Of a DNA stretch of 64,000 nt, positions 35,577 through 46,216 are shown one piece after another. The position numbers and the translations under genes were made by a program. Position 1 is the stretch's first letter. Each line of letters starts with the position of its first letter. Location: NCBI GenBank assembly GCA_032173965.1, contig CM063292.1, positions 7,536,001 to 7,600,000 of the forward strand, given 5' to 3'. The DNA comes from Sitta carolinensis (taxonomy: Eukaryota > Chordata > Aves > Passeriformes > Sittidae). The notes beneath the pieces were generated by a model. The model saw only the letters and a program-made list of their open reading frames with translations, had not been told where the DNA came from and did not search any database.

Positions 35577-35684
35577 GAACTCAGGGAAAACAACCAAAAT
35601 GAAGATAAAGCTCTGCTACCATTACTAATAATACACTTGGAAATGTTTTCCTTCGATCTATCTTTTCTTCTATTGACTAAGAAG
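35577..35684 (+). other. exon-like open segment, 108 nt (candidate exon)
   Basis: Preceded by 'tctctgctttctacag' (acceptor, AG at 35575-35576) and followed by GTGAGT after AAG (35685-35690), a near-consensus donor. Between them one frame is open for exactly 36 codons; the other two contain stops. The translation begins ELRENNQNEDK, turns hydrophobic in the middle (ALLPLLIIHLEMF) and ends LLLTKK. I recognise no family, and no partner exon was found in the window. A 36-codon open stretch can arise by chance. A noncoding-RNA exon or a rarely used cassette exon are alternatives. It is listed because both splice sites, the phase-neutral length and the open frame coincide. Confidence 0.25.
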
Positions 35685-35788
35685 GTGAGTTAATAGGTTT
35701 GTTCACTTAAGACATATGTGTGGGCTATTAATACATGCTGGTTGTTTCTCCCATAATTTTGTCCATGATGTACCAATCCTTTTTTTTT

Positions 35789-35833
<45 letters not shown>

Positions 35834-36619
35834 CTGGTTGATGGTTTCTCTTTTTTCAAGCTGTTCTTTCAAAATATGAGTGGTCAGGATTGCCTCCTGA
35901 GAGATTCTCTAGGGGCTCAGTGATGTGGCAGGGACAGATTTATCTGGGGAAATTCTAAGCAGCCTTTTGACTTTATAAATAGAGACTCATGAAAATGAAA
36001 AACTATTAACCTGGATTCTGCACATCTAGAAAATTAAGTCCGCAGATTTAATACCCTACATAGGACACAGCCCCTTGTGCCCAATCTAAGTGGAATAGGT
36101 GCTGTTTCTAGTAAGACCTGCTCAGGAGGAAGACCTAAGACAGGTGGAGCAGTAGAACCTCTACACTGCAGTTTGATAGTAAATTCTCATTTATTCAGGA
36201 TTGTCATATATGAAGTAACAAAGCTCTTACCCTCAGGGCTGGAATGCAAGCCTACACATCCTGATTTCATAATCCCTGCTCTAGCCAGTAGAGCCCACTG
36301 CTTTCTGCTGGGTTTAGTCCTTTCAGCCATTAACTCTTTGTTGTAAAGTGTGTGGATATTTCTGTATCTCCCAGGTACAAATGCTTGTATCTCCCAACAG
36401 AAACCTCCAGGACCTGCAGGTCCCTGCAGTGAAACACAGCCCCAGCAATGCAAATCTGCACCTGCTGAAGTCCAGGCACTCAGCTCAGCTCTGGTTTGCT
36501 CAGCAGTGCCCAGGCTGAACAATATTATCAGATCCAGCAGCTGCTCTTCTGCTCAGCCACAGGCTGAAATACAGGAGGGAAACAAAAGCACAGCTACACA
36601 CCCCTCAACAAAGGCTTGG
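35685..36619. other. unique noncoding DNA with long poly(T)
   Basis: Contains a 10-nt T run, one C, then a 43-nt T run (35780-35833). The rest is ordinary sequence. Frames of up to 111 codons are featureless. Confidence 0.5.
35780..35833. repeat. poly(T) tract, 54 nt with one C
   Basis: T10-C-T43. It could be a minus-strand poly(A) tail. No element body is recognised on its right side. Confidence 0.92.
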
Positions 36620-37060
36620 TGTGGAAAACGAGGTTCACTTTCCTGGTGAAATTTAAGAGGTTTAATAAAAAACAATAAGGACAAGACAATAAAGCAAAAG
36701 TATACGGCCGGCCGGGTGTCTGGCCTTCAGCCAAGAGCACACCTGACAATCTCAGGAACACTTCTGGAAATGCACCAACGTGTTGTATATTCATAAACCC
36801 TCTTGCATAATTAAAAAATTATATATATTAATATATTTTAAATTCCTGTGAGCCCCCCCCCCCCCAACCTGCCCCTCTTCATTCCATTTGTAGTCCCAGT
36901 CTGTCGCAGATTCTCTGTTAATGGATGATCAATAAATTCCTTCCCTGGGATTCTGGTGTCCCTGCCATCATCTTCATCAGACAGGAGAATCCAAGAATGT
37001 GAAGAATTTCCTGATTACCATTCTCTGAGTTAGTTACAAAAACCTTTCTACATTACCACA
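36620..37060 (-). mobile_element. solo LTR, family E
   Basis: On the minus strand it starts TGTGGTAATG at 37060 and ends 'cgttttccaca' at 36620, giving TGTGG...CCACA 5-bp inverted ends. Several minus-strand poly(A)-signal-like words (TTATTAAA and TTTATTG context) lie near 36660-36700, followed by a U5-like end. A GGCCGGCC word occurs near 36706. A 13-nt poly(C) (36853-36865) and TA-rich runs lie inside. The flanking hexamers (GCTTGG left, TTATAG right) do not match, so the target duplication is decayed or lost, or a border is misplaced. Resemblance to songbird ERVK-like LTRs is from memory. Confidence 0.65.
36853..36865. repeat. poly(C) tract, 13 nt
   Basis: Thirteen C's within the family E LTR (G's on the LTR's own strand). 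Confidence 0.9.
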
Positions 37061-40000
37061 TTATAGCCTGAGAAAAACATATTTATCACACTACTATTTC
37101 TAAGTTTTGTTAATAGCAGAAATAAAAGTATTAATGCAATAGAATTTTTCGACATTATACATATAGCATTCATTTTAATATCTGCAAAAAGCCAACTTTA
37201 TAATATGCATTTATAACATTGGGAAGCTTGATGAGAGCTTTATTTTGTTTTATTTTTGTCAGCAGAAATGCTGACTGCCTGTATTATTCCTGCTCTTGAT
37301 AGCTGGCAGTTACCTGTCCTCTAGGAAGACAAAAAATAGCATTTTAAGCTTTATATGGAGAAAAGATCCCATTAACCCACTACTTAATGAAGAAAACTCT
37401 CATCCAAGAAAACAAAAGGGTATGGGAAAGAGACTGTGTATTTTAAATCACACCCATAATATAACTGGTTTTTTTATTTGTGAATAAAAATGTATTCTGT
37501 CTGGACTTAAATTATTTGTAGACAGCAGTACATTCAAGTACAAACAACTGATTTTTTTTCTACAATTGATGTTATCTAAACAAAATCTCAGTCGTAAGAA
37601 TGGATTCCAAAAATGTTTTAGCTGGGAAACTCCTTTAACAGAACAAATTCAATAATTTGCTGTAGGGCTCATGTTTGTAATGTAATGCTTATGGCCAGAT
37701 AGATTTATTATTGACTTAGTTTTTATTAAAAAAACATCAGAGAAGGTATCAGTAGCTCACTTGCTGTTAGCCAGTTATCTGAGGAAGGCATCCAAGCCTT
37801 ATATCAAAAAGGGCACAAATTCTGAACCTGAAGATTGATTGATTCTTAAATGAAATACTTTCAATATTTCATGGGAAGGATTTTTCCATGGCCAAGTAGA
37901 GCATACCACGATAAAGGCCTCCTGAGCAGAAAGCAAGCTTGCCTACCAAAATTTGTTTTCTTTTCTTGAATTTGGGCTTTTTCTACCCTGGCTCTGACCT
38001 ACAGCAAACATTTCTCCCCTCTGCAGCCAGCATCACTCTGGCAGCAGGTGGGGCTGCACTGGGGCAGTGGTGCTCATAGCTGGAGGGGTTTCTGGGGTCC
38101 CAGAACAACCCCTGGGCAGCTGCTGGGTATCCCCCCAAGGCCTGGGTTCATTAACACCCATGTGCTCCTGCAGAGTCCCAGAACTGACAGCAGGAAAAAG
38201 CAACAAGCAATCTCCCTCCAGTCAATTTAAAGTTAGGTGGGAAATGGTGAATGGAGCATTGCAGGAATTAAGTTGCTGTGAGCAAGTGAAATTACAAGTG
38301 AAATTCTTTTACTCCACACTGGCTGCCAGCTCCTCTTTAACTTCTGACTTGTTTCCAGTGCTGCCTGTGAACTTGTATGATATTTATTTATTTATTGCCA
38401 GTCTTCCTCGAACTTCCAGCATTCCAAAATTCTGTGATTTCAGTGATGGGAAGAGTGGTGTCTGGGAATTTCACAGGCCTAAGAGGAATGTAAGCACATA
38501 CCTTGAATAGAAAAAAAAAGTCTTTTTGCAGAGAGTAGATATTTCAGAGACATCAAATATGACTGCAGCAGACTTTTTTACAGCCTGATACAGACCCATG
38601 AGACTCTCATGGCTGTTTTCATTCTGATTAAAGGAGCTAAAATTTCTTCAAACACACACCACCACCCCTTTTATAAAACTTCTGCAGAGTGGGAGTGTAA
38701 CTTGATAGAAACTAATTGCTCTGGATTAAAGGAACAAGCCTGCAGCCTCCACATATTATATCAGCACTCAGAACAGACAGTGACGTTTTTTTATGAGGAG
38801 GAAATTGCATTTGAAGTACTCTCAATATTCATAATATCTTGGGCTCTCTCAAACCCTGGGTGTGGTGTTATTTTAATGGTGCACAGGGATTGGTTGTGTG
38901 GAGGAGGCAAAATTGATTTGTCACAGATCCAGAAGTGATAAAGCTGATTTTGAAATGGAGATTAAGGCCTTGTGGAGGGGGAAATGACAGTTTTCTTTAA
39001 CAGAAGAAATGTTAACACATTAATGCTCATTCATCTTCTCTTTTATGTGCTTACTCTGTTCCAGCTGGGTACATCAGAGGTCAAATACTCTGATTCATAT
39101 TTTCTAAGGAGTTTGTTTTCATGCTTAAGGTATCTCAGAACAGAAAGTTCCTGTCTAAGGATGAACAAAATTCTGGGATTCGTGGATGTTTGTACCAGCT
39201 CCAAAGCTCCAAGAGCCCATAACTGGCACTGCTGGCAGTGTGAGTGATGAGCCCCAAACCTGGGAGGGGATGGGAACAGATGTGAGCTCCACAAATGGAT
39301 CCTGTAAATAATGGCCTAAACCACAGAGGCAGACCTGGGCACATAAATATATCATCCCTTTTTGGTATGTTTTTATTTCACTCCCAAAGGAAACTTCTCT
39401 GTGCAAAGGAGATTTCTGACCATTTACAACCTGAATGAGAATTCTCAGTGCAATTAAAGAGGTATGTGGACTCTTAATGAAGAGAAAATAATCCACTAAT
39501 TTCATGCTAGGTTTAAGATTAAACATTCTTATTACTAGATTTAGGAAAAAATAAAAGAAACAAATATTTTCACAAGGGACTGAGGCCACAAAGAAGTCAG
39601 GATCAGTTACTAGAACTTTTTATTCACCATCCCACCTCACGAAATATATCAGGCTATTAAAAAACTTTAGAATGTAAAAAGACAATTCTGCAGTGTGGAA
39701 AGGAAACTTCCTCTAAAGTCGTGGACATGCAAAGGCAGAAGGAAGTGGAACGACTGCTTTATCAGCCATATCAATATTTTACTGCAGTTACAAATTCACA
39801 CAGATGCCAAGATACTTTATGTTGCCAAATGGTGCTTTTATTTTGCAGCACATGTTGTGCATTCTTTTTCAGAAGTGAACACATCTGCTGTGACTTCTTC
39901 CAATATCCATTTTTCCTTCCCTGCAATTTGGGCTATGAAGATTACAAAGCCATAAATCAGAACTATGGTGAAAGCAAGGGATCTGATTTACAAACATGGT

Positions 40001-40230
40001 TAATCTTTGGCTCTGAGGATGCTACGAGCAGTGCAGGGAGGCTGGGGCACCCTCAGCATTGGAAGGTGGAATTTCTGCTGCAGCAGGGCCTCCTGTGGGG
40101 AGAAATGGGAGCAATTTCTGCCAGCATTCCCAAATATTTTAGTGATTAGATGAGGACAGAGTCAAAGAGCAACTGCTGACCTCTGAATTACTTGGGAGGC
40201 AGACAAGCAGGAGAGGGGATAGGTGTGGGT
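37061..40230. other. unique noncoding DNA
   Basis: No gene or transposon is recognised. It is AT-rich to about 38020, mixed after that. A 142-codon plus frame (39721-40149) has no recognisable domain, an unusual Cys/Phe-rich middle and no splice context, and is taken as chance. Confidence 0.5.
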
Positions 40231-40479
40231 TTCCATAGAACCCCAGAAGGGTTTGGGCTGGAAAGGATCTTAAGGATCATCTTCCATCCATCCCTGTCAG
40301 GGCCCCCTGCCCTGTGCCAGGGGCTCCCAGCCCCAGTGTCCAGCCTGGCCTTGGGCACTGCCAGGGATCCAGGGGCAGCCCCAGCTGCTCTGGGCACCCT
40401 GTGCCAGGGCTGCCCACCCTGCCAGGGAACAATTCCTGCCCAGGATCCCCCCCAGCCCTGCCCTCTGGAAGTTTGGAGC
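40231..40479 (-). mobile_element. CR1 LINE 3' end, GC-rich subtype, left part
   Basis: The plus strand starts 'ttccatagaaccccagaagg', the complement of a CR1 3' terminus, and continues through the same GC-rich core found at 31482-31621 (inverted) and 57841-58013 (same orientation). Against the latter, about 170 bp differ only by length changes in two C runs. It is cut at 40479 by a family A LTR. The CR1 alignment resumes at 41039 ('gccattccccctggtcctgg'). Confidence 0.85.
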
Positions 40480-41038
40480 TGATGCCTTAAGTTTTAGCTT
40501 TCATATTTTCCAGGTTCTGCACTGCATTAGTGTGTAACTCTGAACTGCATATAACGTGTCAGCAAGCTCTCCTCAGCTCAGTCAGACAGAACAATCCTCG
40601 TCCAGAACCAAGGACACAGAACAATCCTTTTCCAGCCCAGAACCAAGGGCACAGAACAATCCTTGTCCAGAACCAAGGGCACAGAACAATCTTTGTCCAG
40701 AACCAAAGGCACAGAACAATCCTTGTCCAGCCCAGAGCCAAGGACACTGCTGCAGCTTCAGCCCTAAAAAGTGCAAACAGCAGACAATTGAGGAGAGCAA
40801 CCTGGGAGGGTGAGACTGCATCACCTGGAGCTGGAATTGGACAATTAACCCTAACATAGAAATGGACCAACACTTATAAAAGTGTGAGAACTCATGACCC
40901 AGAGTCCATCTTGGATAGAGCTATGGCCAGGCTCTTGCACTGCCCAAGGTGCATCCTTTGAAGGCTTTTTAATAAATCCCTACTTCATTCCTTTAACACT
41001 GTCCAGCCTCTGTTCCAGGTCAGCCTCTCAAGGCATGC
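40480..41038 (+). mobile_element. solo LTR, family A copy 3, nested in CR1, with internal minisatellite
   Basis: Starts TGATGCCTTAAG like copy 2 and ends near 'aaggcatgc', a decayed GGCATCA. The flanks GAGC (40476-40479) and AAGC (41039-41042) are a 4-bp duplication with one change. TATAAA is at 40875-40880 and AATAAA at 40971-40976, matching copy 2's arrangement. At 559 bp it is about 110 bp longer than the other copies because five tandem 30-35-bp units fill 40588-40748 where copy 2 has one. No retroviral genes adjoin it. It lies inside a minus-strand CR1 and is therefore younger than that CR1. Confidence 0.85.
40588..40748. repeat. 30-35-bp minisatellite inside LTR
   Basis: Five units beginning AGAACAATCC and containing 'tccagaaccaagggcac'. 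Two of the units have an extra 5 bp (CAGCC-type). All lie in U3 upstream of the TATA box. The unit translates as a PEPRAQNN-like repeat in one frame, which is not a gene. Confidence 0.92.
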
Positions 41039-41140
41039 AAGCCATTCCCCCTGGTCCTGGCACTGCATGCCCTCATACAAAATTTGTTGTTATCCTGCTG
41101 GTCTCCATCTCTGTTTCTCACAATTCCTAATGTGTTGCCA
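41039..41140 (-). mobile_element. CR1 LINE fragment, right part after LTR insertion
   Basis: 'gccattccccctggtcctgg' and 'ctgcatgccctcatac', then 'ggtctccatctc', correspond to the complement of CR1 sequence that normally follows 'ccctctggaag'. It rejoins the part ending at 40479 once the LTR is removed. The right border is approximate. Confidence 0.65.
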
Positions 41141-43124
41141 GCAGAGTGTGAACAGAGTAACTTTATATAGAATCCTCTGCACTGCAAAACACTGAAGTGT
41201 TGCTTGATTCAAAATACCTTCTGTTGTTTCATTCCTGTAGCTTCAGCCAAAATTCTTTCAAACTGTTGTCTTTGTTGCACTCACACTTTTCAGGGGCACA
41301 GAGAGCCCTTGTGAAGGTGTGTGAGGTTGCTCGTGTAAAGGGATGAGAACCAGCTGAAGCTTTTAGGGGCTTGCAGGTAACTGTTACAAAAATGGGCAAC
41401 ATTTAGGGTTTTTTGCCAAATTAATATATAACAAAATTTGGGGTCCTTGATAACCTCAGAATTTGTTAGGAAGAGCCAAATTTAGTCATAAGACAGCTAA
41501 TTCATGTTACAGTGATGTGCAAAAGATTATTTTCAAATATAATTTATGGGATGATACCTCCACAGTAGGTCCCCACCTTTTGTGACTTTCAGCTGAGGGT
41601 CTCATCCCTGGGTATTTCCTGGTCCATAGAACAAAGGTATTCCATGTCACTCCCTGCTACACCCCAGAGACTGGCTTGAATTGTAATGTTTGGATTTGAG
41701 TTTCTCAAGGTCTATCCCACCTCCATCAGTCACCTTATTACTTTATTTATGTGTGTCTTCTGGGCTTCCAGGAGAATGGGGTGTGGTGGCTTTCAGCAAT
41801 TGCAGTAAATAGGAAGGACAATTTTTTGGCTTTTTTTGCCACTGTCAGCTCTGCCCCTACTCCTTCCCCTCCCTAATATTCATATTCCTACAAAAAGTTT
41901 TTTCTTCTCTTGTGGTACAGACAGATATTTAAACTGCATCCCTTCTCTCTGCTTGTGAAGTTCCACAAAGAGGGACCTGGTGTTGGCTGAGCTAATCCAA
42001 ACATGGAGGTAAGGTAGTGAATCAAAGTGAAATACCACCATCGAGTCTTTCCATTCTCAGAACCAATCACATCTCCACAAAGTGCTGGAGCAGCTCCTCG
42101 ATGCTAAATACCAATGACCAGTAGCCAGTGGCTATTTTTATTTTCGCTGGTTGTTTACATTTCCCTCTTTACTGGTGAAATGCTTGAGGAGCTGGAGGAT
42201 TTTCCCCCACAATGCCTCAAGTTAGAATTAAAGTTGCAGCAGTCTGAGCAGGAGTTAATTCATTCTGCTATTAAGCCTTCAGTTACACTGAGGCTTTATC
42301 ATTCACTGCTAATAAATGGTATTTATAGTTGCATATACCTCCTGTAGCAACAATAACAAATGTGTTGCCTGAGATAACCTACTTTATTTAGCTGTTAAAA
42401 GGCACTTTTCATTGAAGTTTCACAATTTTAAAAATTCATTATAAACCTCTTGAATCCTCCAAAGACTGAAACAATGCGTGAAGCTGGATGCTTAAAGTGC
42501 AGGCCAGATTTTGAAAAGGGCTCCGAAGAGCCCACAATGGAGGGCTGATATTTGAGTATGCTAAGCACACAGCAGCTCCTAATGCAATACTTAGATCTGG
42601 GCTCTCAAAAGAGTTCACAAGGACCTCGTGTGCTGTGAGCTTTTGAAACACTGGCCATGTCACAACAAGCACTGCTGGGGACTTTACACTCCTCAGAATC
42701 TGCTAAGTCTGCCTTTGATTTCTCTGGGTCTCAAGCACTTTCAAATGCCTGGACCTAAACAAAGATCTGTGCTTTATGTGGGATTAGTTCCTTTTATCTA
42801 AGAATATCATTATTCCATCCTTTCCTATAATTCAATAAATAAATAAATAAAAATACCTGGCATGGTGTAAGATGTTTGCAGGCTTAGGAGAAGTGGCTAG
42901 TATTCTTCTGGTTGCTGTGTTTCCGTTCTTGTCTCAACCAGCCAGAACAGGGTTGTTCATTTTGTTGTATGAGCACAGCTTAGAATTCTGTTTGGGCAAA
43001 GCAAAAGCTGGTAACTCCTGCCTTCCTTCTGGAAGCTTCAGTCACAGCCGAAGGGAAGAATAAGTGTGTGCAGTGGCTTTCAGTAAGGTGAGAGGAGTTT
43101 CTGTTTATTCCAAAGGTGTCCCTT
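41141..43124. other. unique noncoding DNA
   Basis: No gene or transposon is recognised. A short (AATA)n run occurs at 42834-42851. Confidence 0.55.
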
Positions 43125-43440
43125 GCACAGGAGGTTGTGGTGAGGAGGGGTCAGGCTCTGCTCCCAGGGAACAAGGGCCAGGACAAGAGGGTTCAGCTTA
43201 TAAGGAAAAATTTCTTCTTTCAGGGTTATAAGGAAAAATTTCTTCACTGAAGGAGTGGCTGAGCACTGGAAGGGGCTGCCCAGGGAGGTGGTGGAGTCAC
43301 CATCCCTTGAAGTGTCCAAAGCCAACTGGAAATGGCACTGAGTTGGTTTAGTGGGCATGGGGGTACCTGTTTGAAGGTTGGACTCAATCACCTTGGGGTC
43401 TTTTCCAGGCTTTCTGATTCCATGATTCTCTGTCACCAGG
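43125..43440 (+). mobile_element. CR1 LINE 3' end with internal duplication
   Basis: Recognised by 'ggctgcccagggaggtggtg', 'ggagtcaccatccct', 'ggtttagtgggcatggggg', and the end 'gaaggttggactcaatcacc' to 'gattccatgattctc'. Within it, a 28-bp segment beginning TTATAAGGAAAAATTTC is repeated back to back at about 43198-43250. The 170-codon minus frame here is antisense to the CR1 and not a gene. The 5' border is approximate. Confidence 0.85.
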
Positions 43441-44599
43441 TCTCTATCAGCTCCCTTACCCAGCCAAGAAGGCTCAGACCTTTTGGGCCAGTCAGAGAAG
43501 TGAGTAAATGGGATGGAAACTTCTGAAAGCACACCAGAAATGCAGAAACCCCACCAAAAAGTGAAATCCCCGACTCTTGCCTGCAGAACCAAACCCTAAT
43601 TCCTTGCTGTGTTTACAGCTCGAGGCCAGAGGAGCAGCCAGTGTGGGTAGGTGGGCCCTGTGCATTGTGTGTCCTTGTCAGAACTGTGCTGCATGTGTCA
43701 GATAAAAAGCAAAGCCTGTGGTAAAGAGAAAGAGCTCGAGTTCTTGTATTTGCTCTGCCTGATAGTGAGGATTTCATTTGGATGATTCAGCTTACCACTT
43801 CTGCATTTGCTGTGAATCAGTATTGAAGTGTCATGTTGTAGGGGCTGCCTATTGATGGGAACTTAAATTAGCATTAAGGAGCAGCCACAGACTTTGCAAG
43901 ATAATCTGGCTTTATTTGTGCCTTCCCTTCTTGGCTTCTGTGTGTGTATATCTTATTACCAGGGAAAAATTACTTTTCTTTGTGCTGCCCTTTAGAATTG
44001 GGAAGAAATTACACCAGTCCATTGAATGAACAGCAGCACAGAGATTAAACACGGGGGGTGTCAATCTGCTAAAAGTTACTGTGCTAAACAGCCAGGAAAC
44101 CCTTTGAAAGGGATGGCAGGGAAGGAGATACTGAATTAATCTCAGTATTGCCTGTGACAATGCAAGGACTTTAGTCTGGGGGAGATGTGTTCTGCCAGAG
44201 AAGGGAAAGGAGAGTTTTGTTCCCTTTGGAAGAGGTGCTGGAGAGTCACTGCTGTGCAGAAGGAAGCACCTTTGGTGGTGGTGCTGGTTCCAGGCTCAGG
44301 GGAGCAGAACAAGTACCCTGGAGGAGTGATGGAATGCCTGTGTGGGAGTAGGGATAACCAAGCTCTAAAAATCCTCTTCGATTAAATGCACGCACATTGG
44401 GGCTAGGATTTAGTCCCCATCTACAGCTACAGGATTGTGGTTTGCCTGCTCCATTTCTGATTTCCAAATCCCTTATATACCTAGGGCCATGTTATCCTGG
44501 GGTGTGAAACTGGGAAATTTCCCTTAAATTGAGACCTACCTCGAGGTGAGGGGTGAGAAAAGTGTCTGAACTCCTTTTCAGCTGGAGTAATAAAATGGC

Positions 44600-44628
44600 T
44601 TTTTTTTTTTTTTTTTTTTTTTTTTTTT
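44600..44628. repeat. poly(T) tract, 29 nt
   Basis: An uninterrupted T run in unique DNA. Confidence 0.9.
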
Positions 44629-46171
44629 CCCTGACACTCACTGAAACTTTTGGGAAAGGAAATATGTTGTTCCCACACACTTGTGGATGGTTAGGGTGTG
44701 AAGAGCTAACGGCGTGTGGTTCCATTTTTCCAACAGTCCTTTTCTGACAGGGGCTGGGCTGGTGCCCTGTGGCTGCTGTGCTCATAATTAGCAGAGCACC
44801 ACAGTTTAGAGCCATTCTCGGCTGTTTTCCATCATCCTGGAAGCAGAGGCATTGTCAGGAGTGCCAGGCATTTGCAGCTGGCTCCACTCACTGACCAGTC
44901 CTTGGCTCCAAACTCTGCATTTCAAGCCTTGATGTGTGAGACAAAGCGTGAGGGACGTCTGATTGACTTTCTAGTTATTACTGAGATCAAAGGCTTGCTT
45001 TTGTTTGTTTGTTTATTTGATTTTTTTGCATCAGACTTCTTTATTCTACCACCTGGGCTGGGTTATTTATTGAAAGAACTGCATGCAGAGATGTTAAATT
45101 CCAGGGAAAACTCAGTGATCCAGCATAACTCTCTATTAGGTAACAGCTGAATGCACTGCCATTACAGGAACTTGAGCACAAGTTTATCTGTTTTTCCTGG
45201 GAAAAGATTTAGCTTTCTGGGTCAGCCTTGTATGCAGGCAAATTGTGTTTTTCTTCTCTTGCAGTGGAGCTTTCTGCAGTGTGGGTGGGCAGTCCAAGCA
45301 CTTTTAATGACATTGCTCCAGTCCTGATTTGGAGAGAACTGGCAGTACCTTGGTGGTCAGGGGTCTGGAGAAGCCTTTGGGTCCTGGTGAATATGTTTGT
45401 GTATTTAACACAAACAGAGCTAAAATCTTATCTTTCCAGAGGCTTACCTCTCAGCCAGTCCACTAAGGTGGAAAAAGTTTTTTTGGTTTTCCCAAATACT
45501 TTGAGTTTATAAAGCAAAAGACAGTGTGTTAATTTATATTTGCTGTATATATTCCGTGTCTGAAGTTGATGCCCCTCCAAAACACATGACTGCTTATGGA
45601 GCTTTTAATAGTATGTTGTGGTGCTGGTGATGATAACTCATATTTAACTAGACAGTACCTGTCAGATTGCTTCTTTGCTGAGCCTGGGAGGGTACCTGAG
45701 CTTTGCAGCAGTCTGAAAAAATACCTGGGATTCAGTGATTAGTGAGTCTCAGAGTCTGAGAACTCCAACACTTGCATTTGGGGATGCAAATAATATTTTT
45801 TCCCTATTATGATGTTTCCATGCCATAAAATCCCAGTTATTCTTACTCCACACATAGATATTTCCAACATTACCTGAACCCAGCAGTAGATCAGTAGCAT
45901 GGGGTGTTTGGGATAGGACTGGAGTTGGGAAAACATTCACAGTTTTTTATTGAAACATGGTGCTTTGAAAAATCAAAACCACTATTTGCTCATGTCAAAT
46001 GTGGGTTAATGAATCTCTAAATTTTGTAATTTAAAATAAATATTTATAAACTAAATTCAGTTGTCTATTGTAAGTATGCATTCCAATCTGACTTAAATAC
46101 TTTTCAAACAACTGAATATTTTTTTTTTTTCAGGTAAAATAAGACACTGTGGCCAAAGACTATTTCTGCAA

Positions 46172-46184
46172 TTTTTTTTTTTTT

Positions 46185-46216
<32 letters not shown>
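46172..46216. repeat. poly(T) tract, 45 nt interrupted by AA
   Basis: T13-AA-T30. No element body is recognised beside it. Confidence 0.9.

Noticed and set aside
15087..41038. Two same-orientation family A LTRs as the ends of one provirus
   Set aside because: They are about 25 kb apart, each with its own distinct target duplication and no retroviral genes between them.
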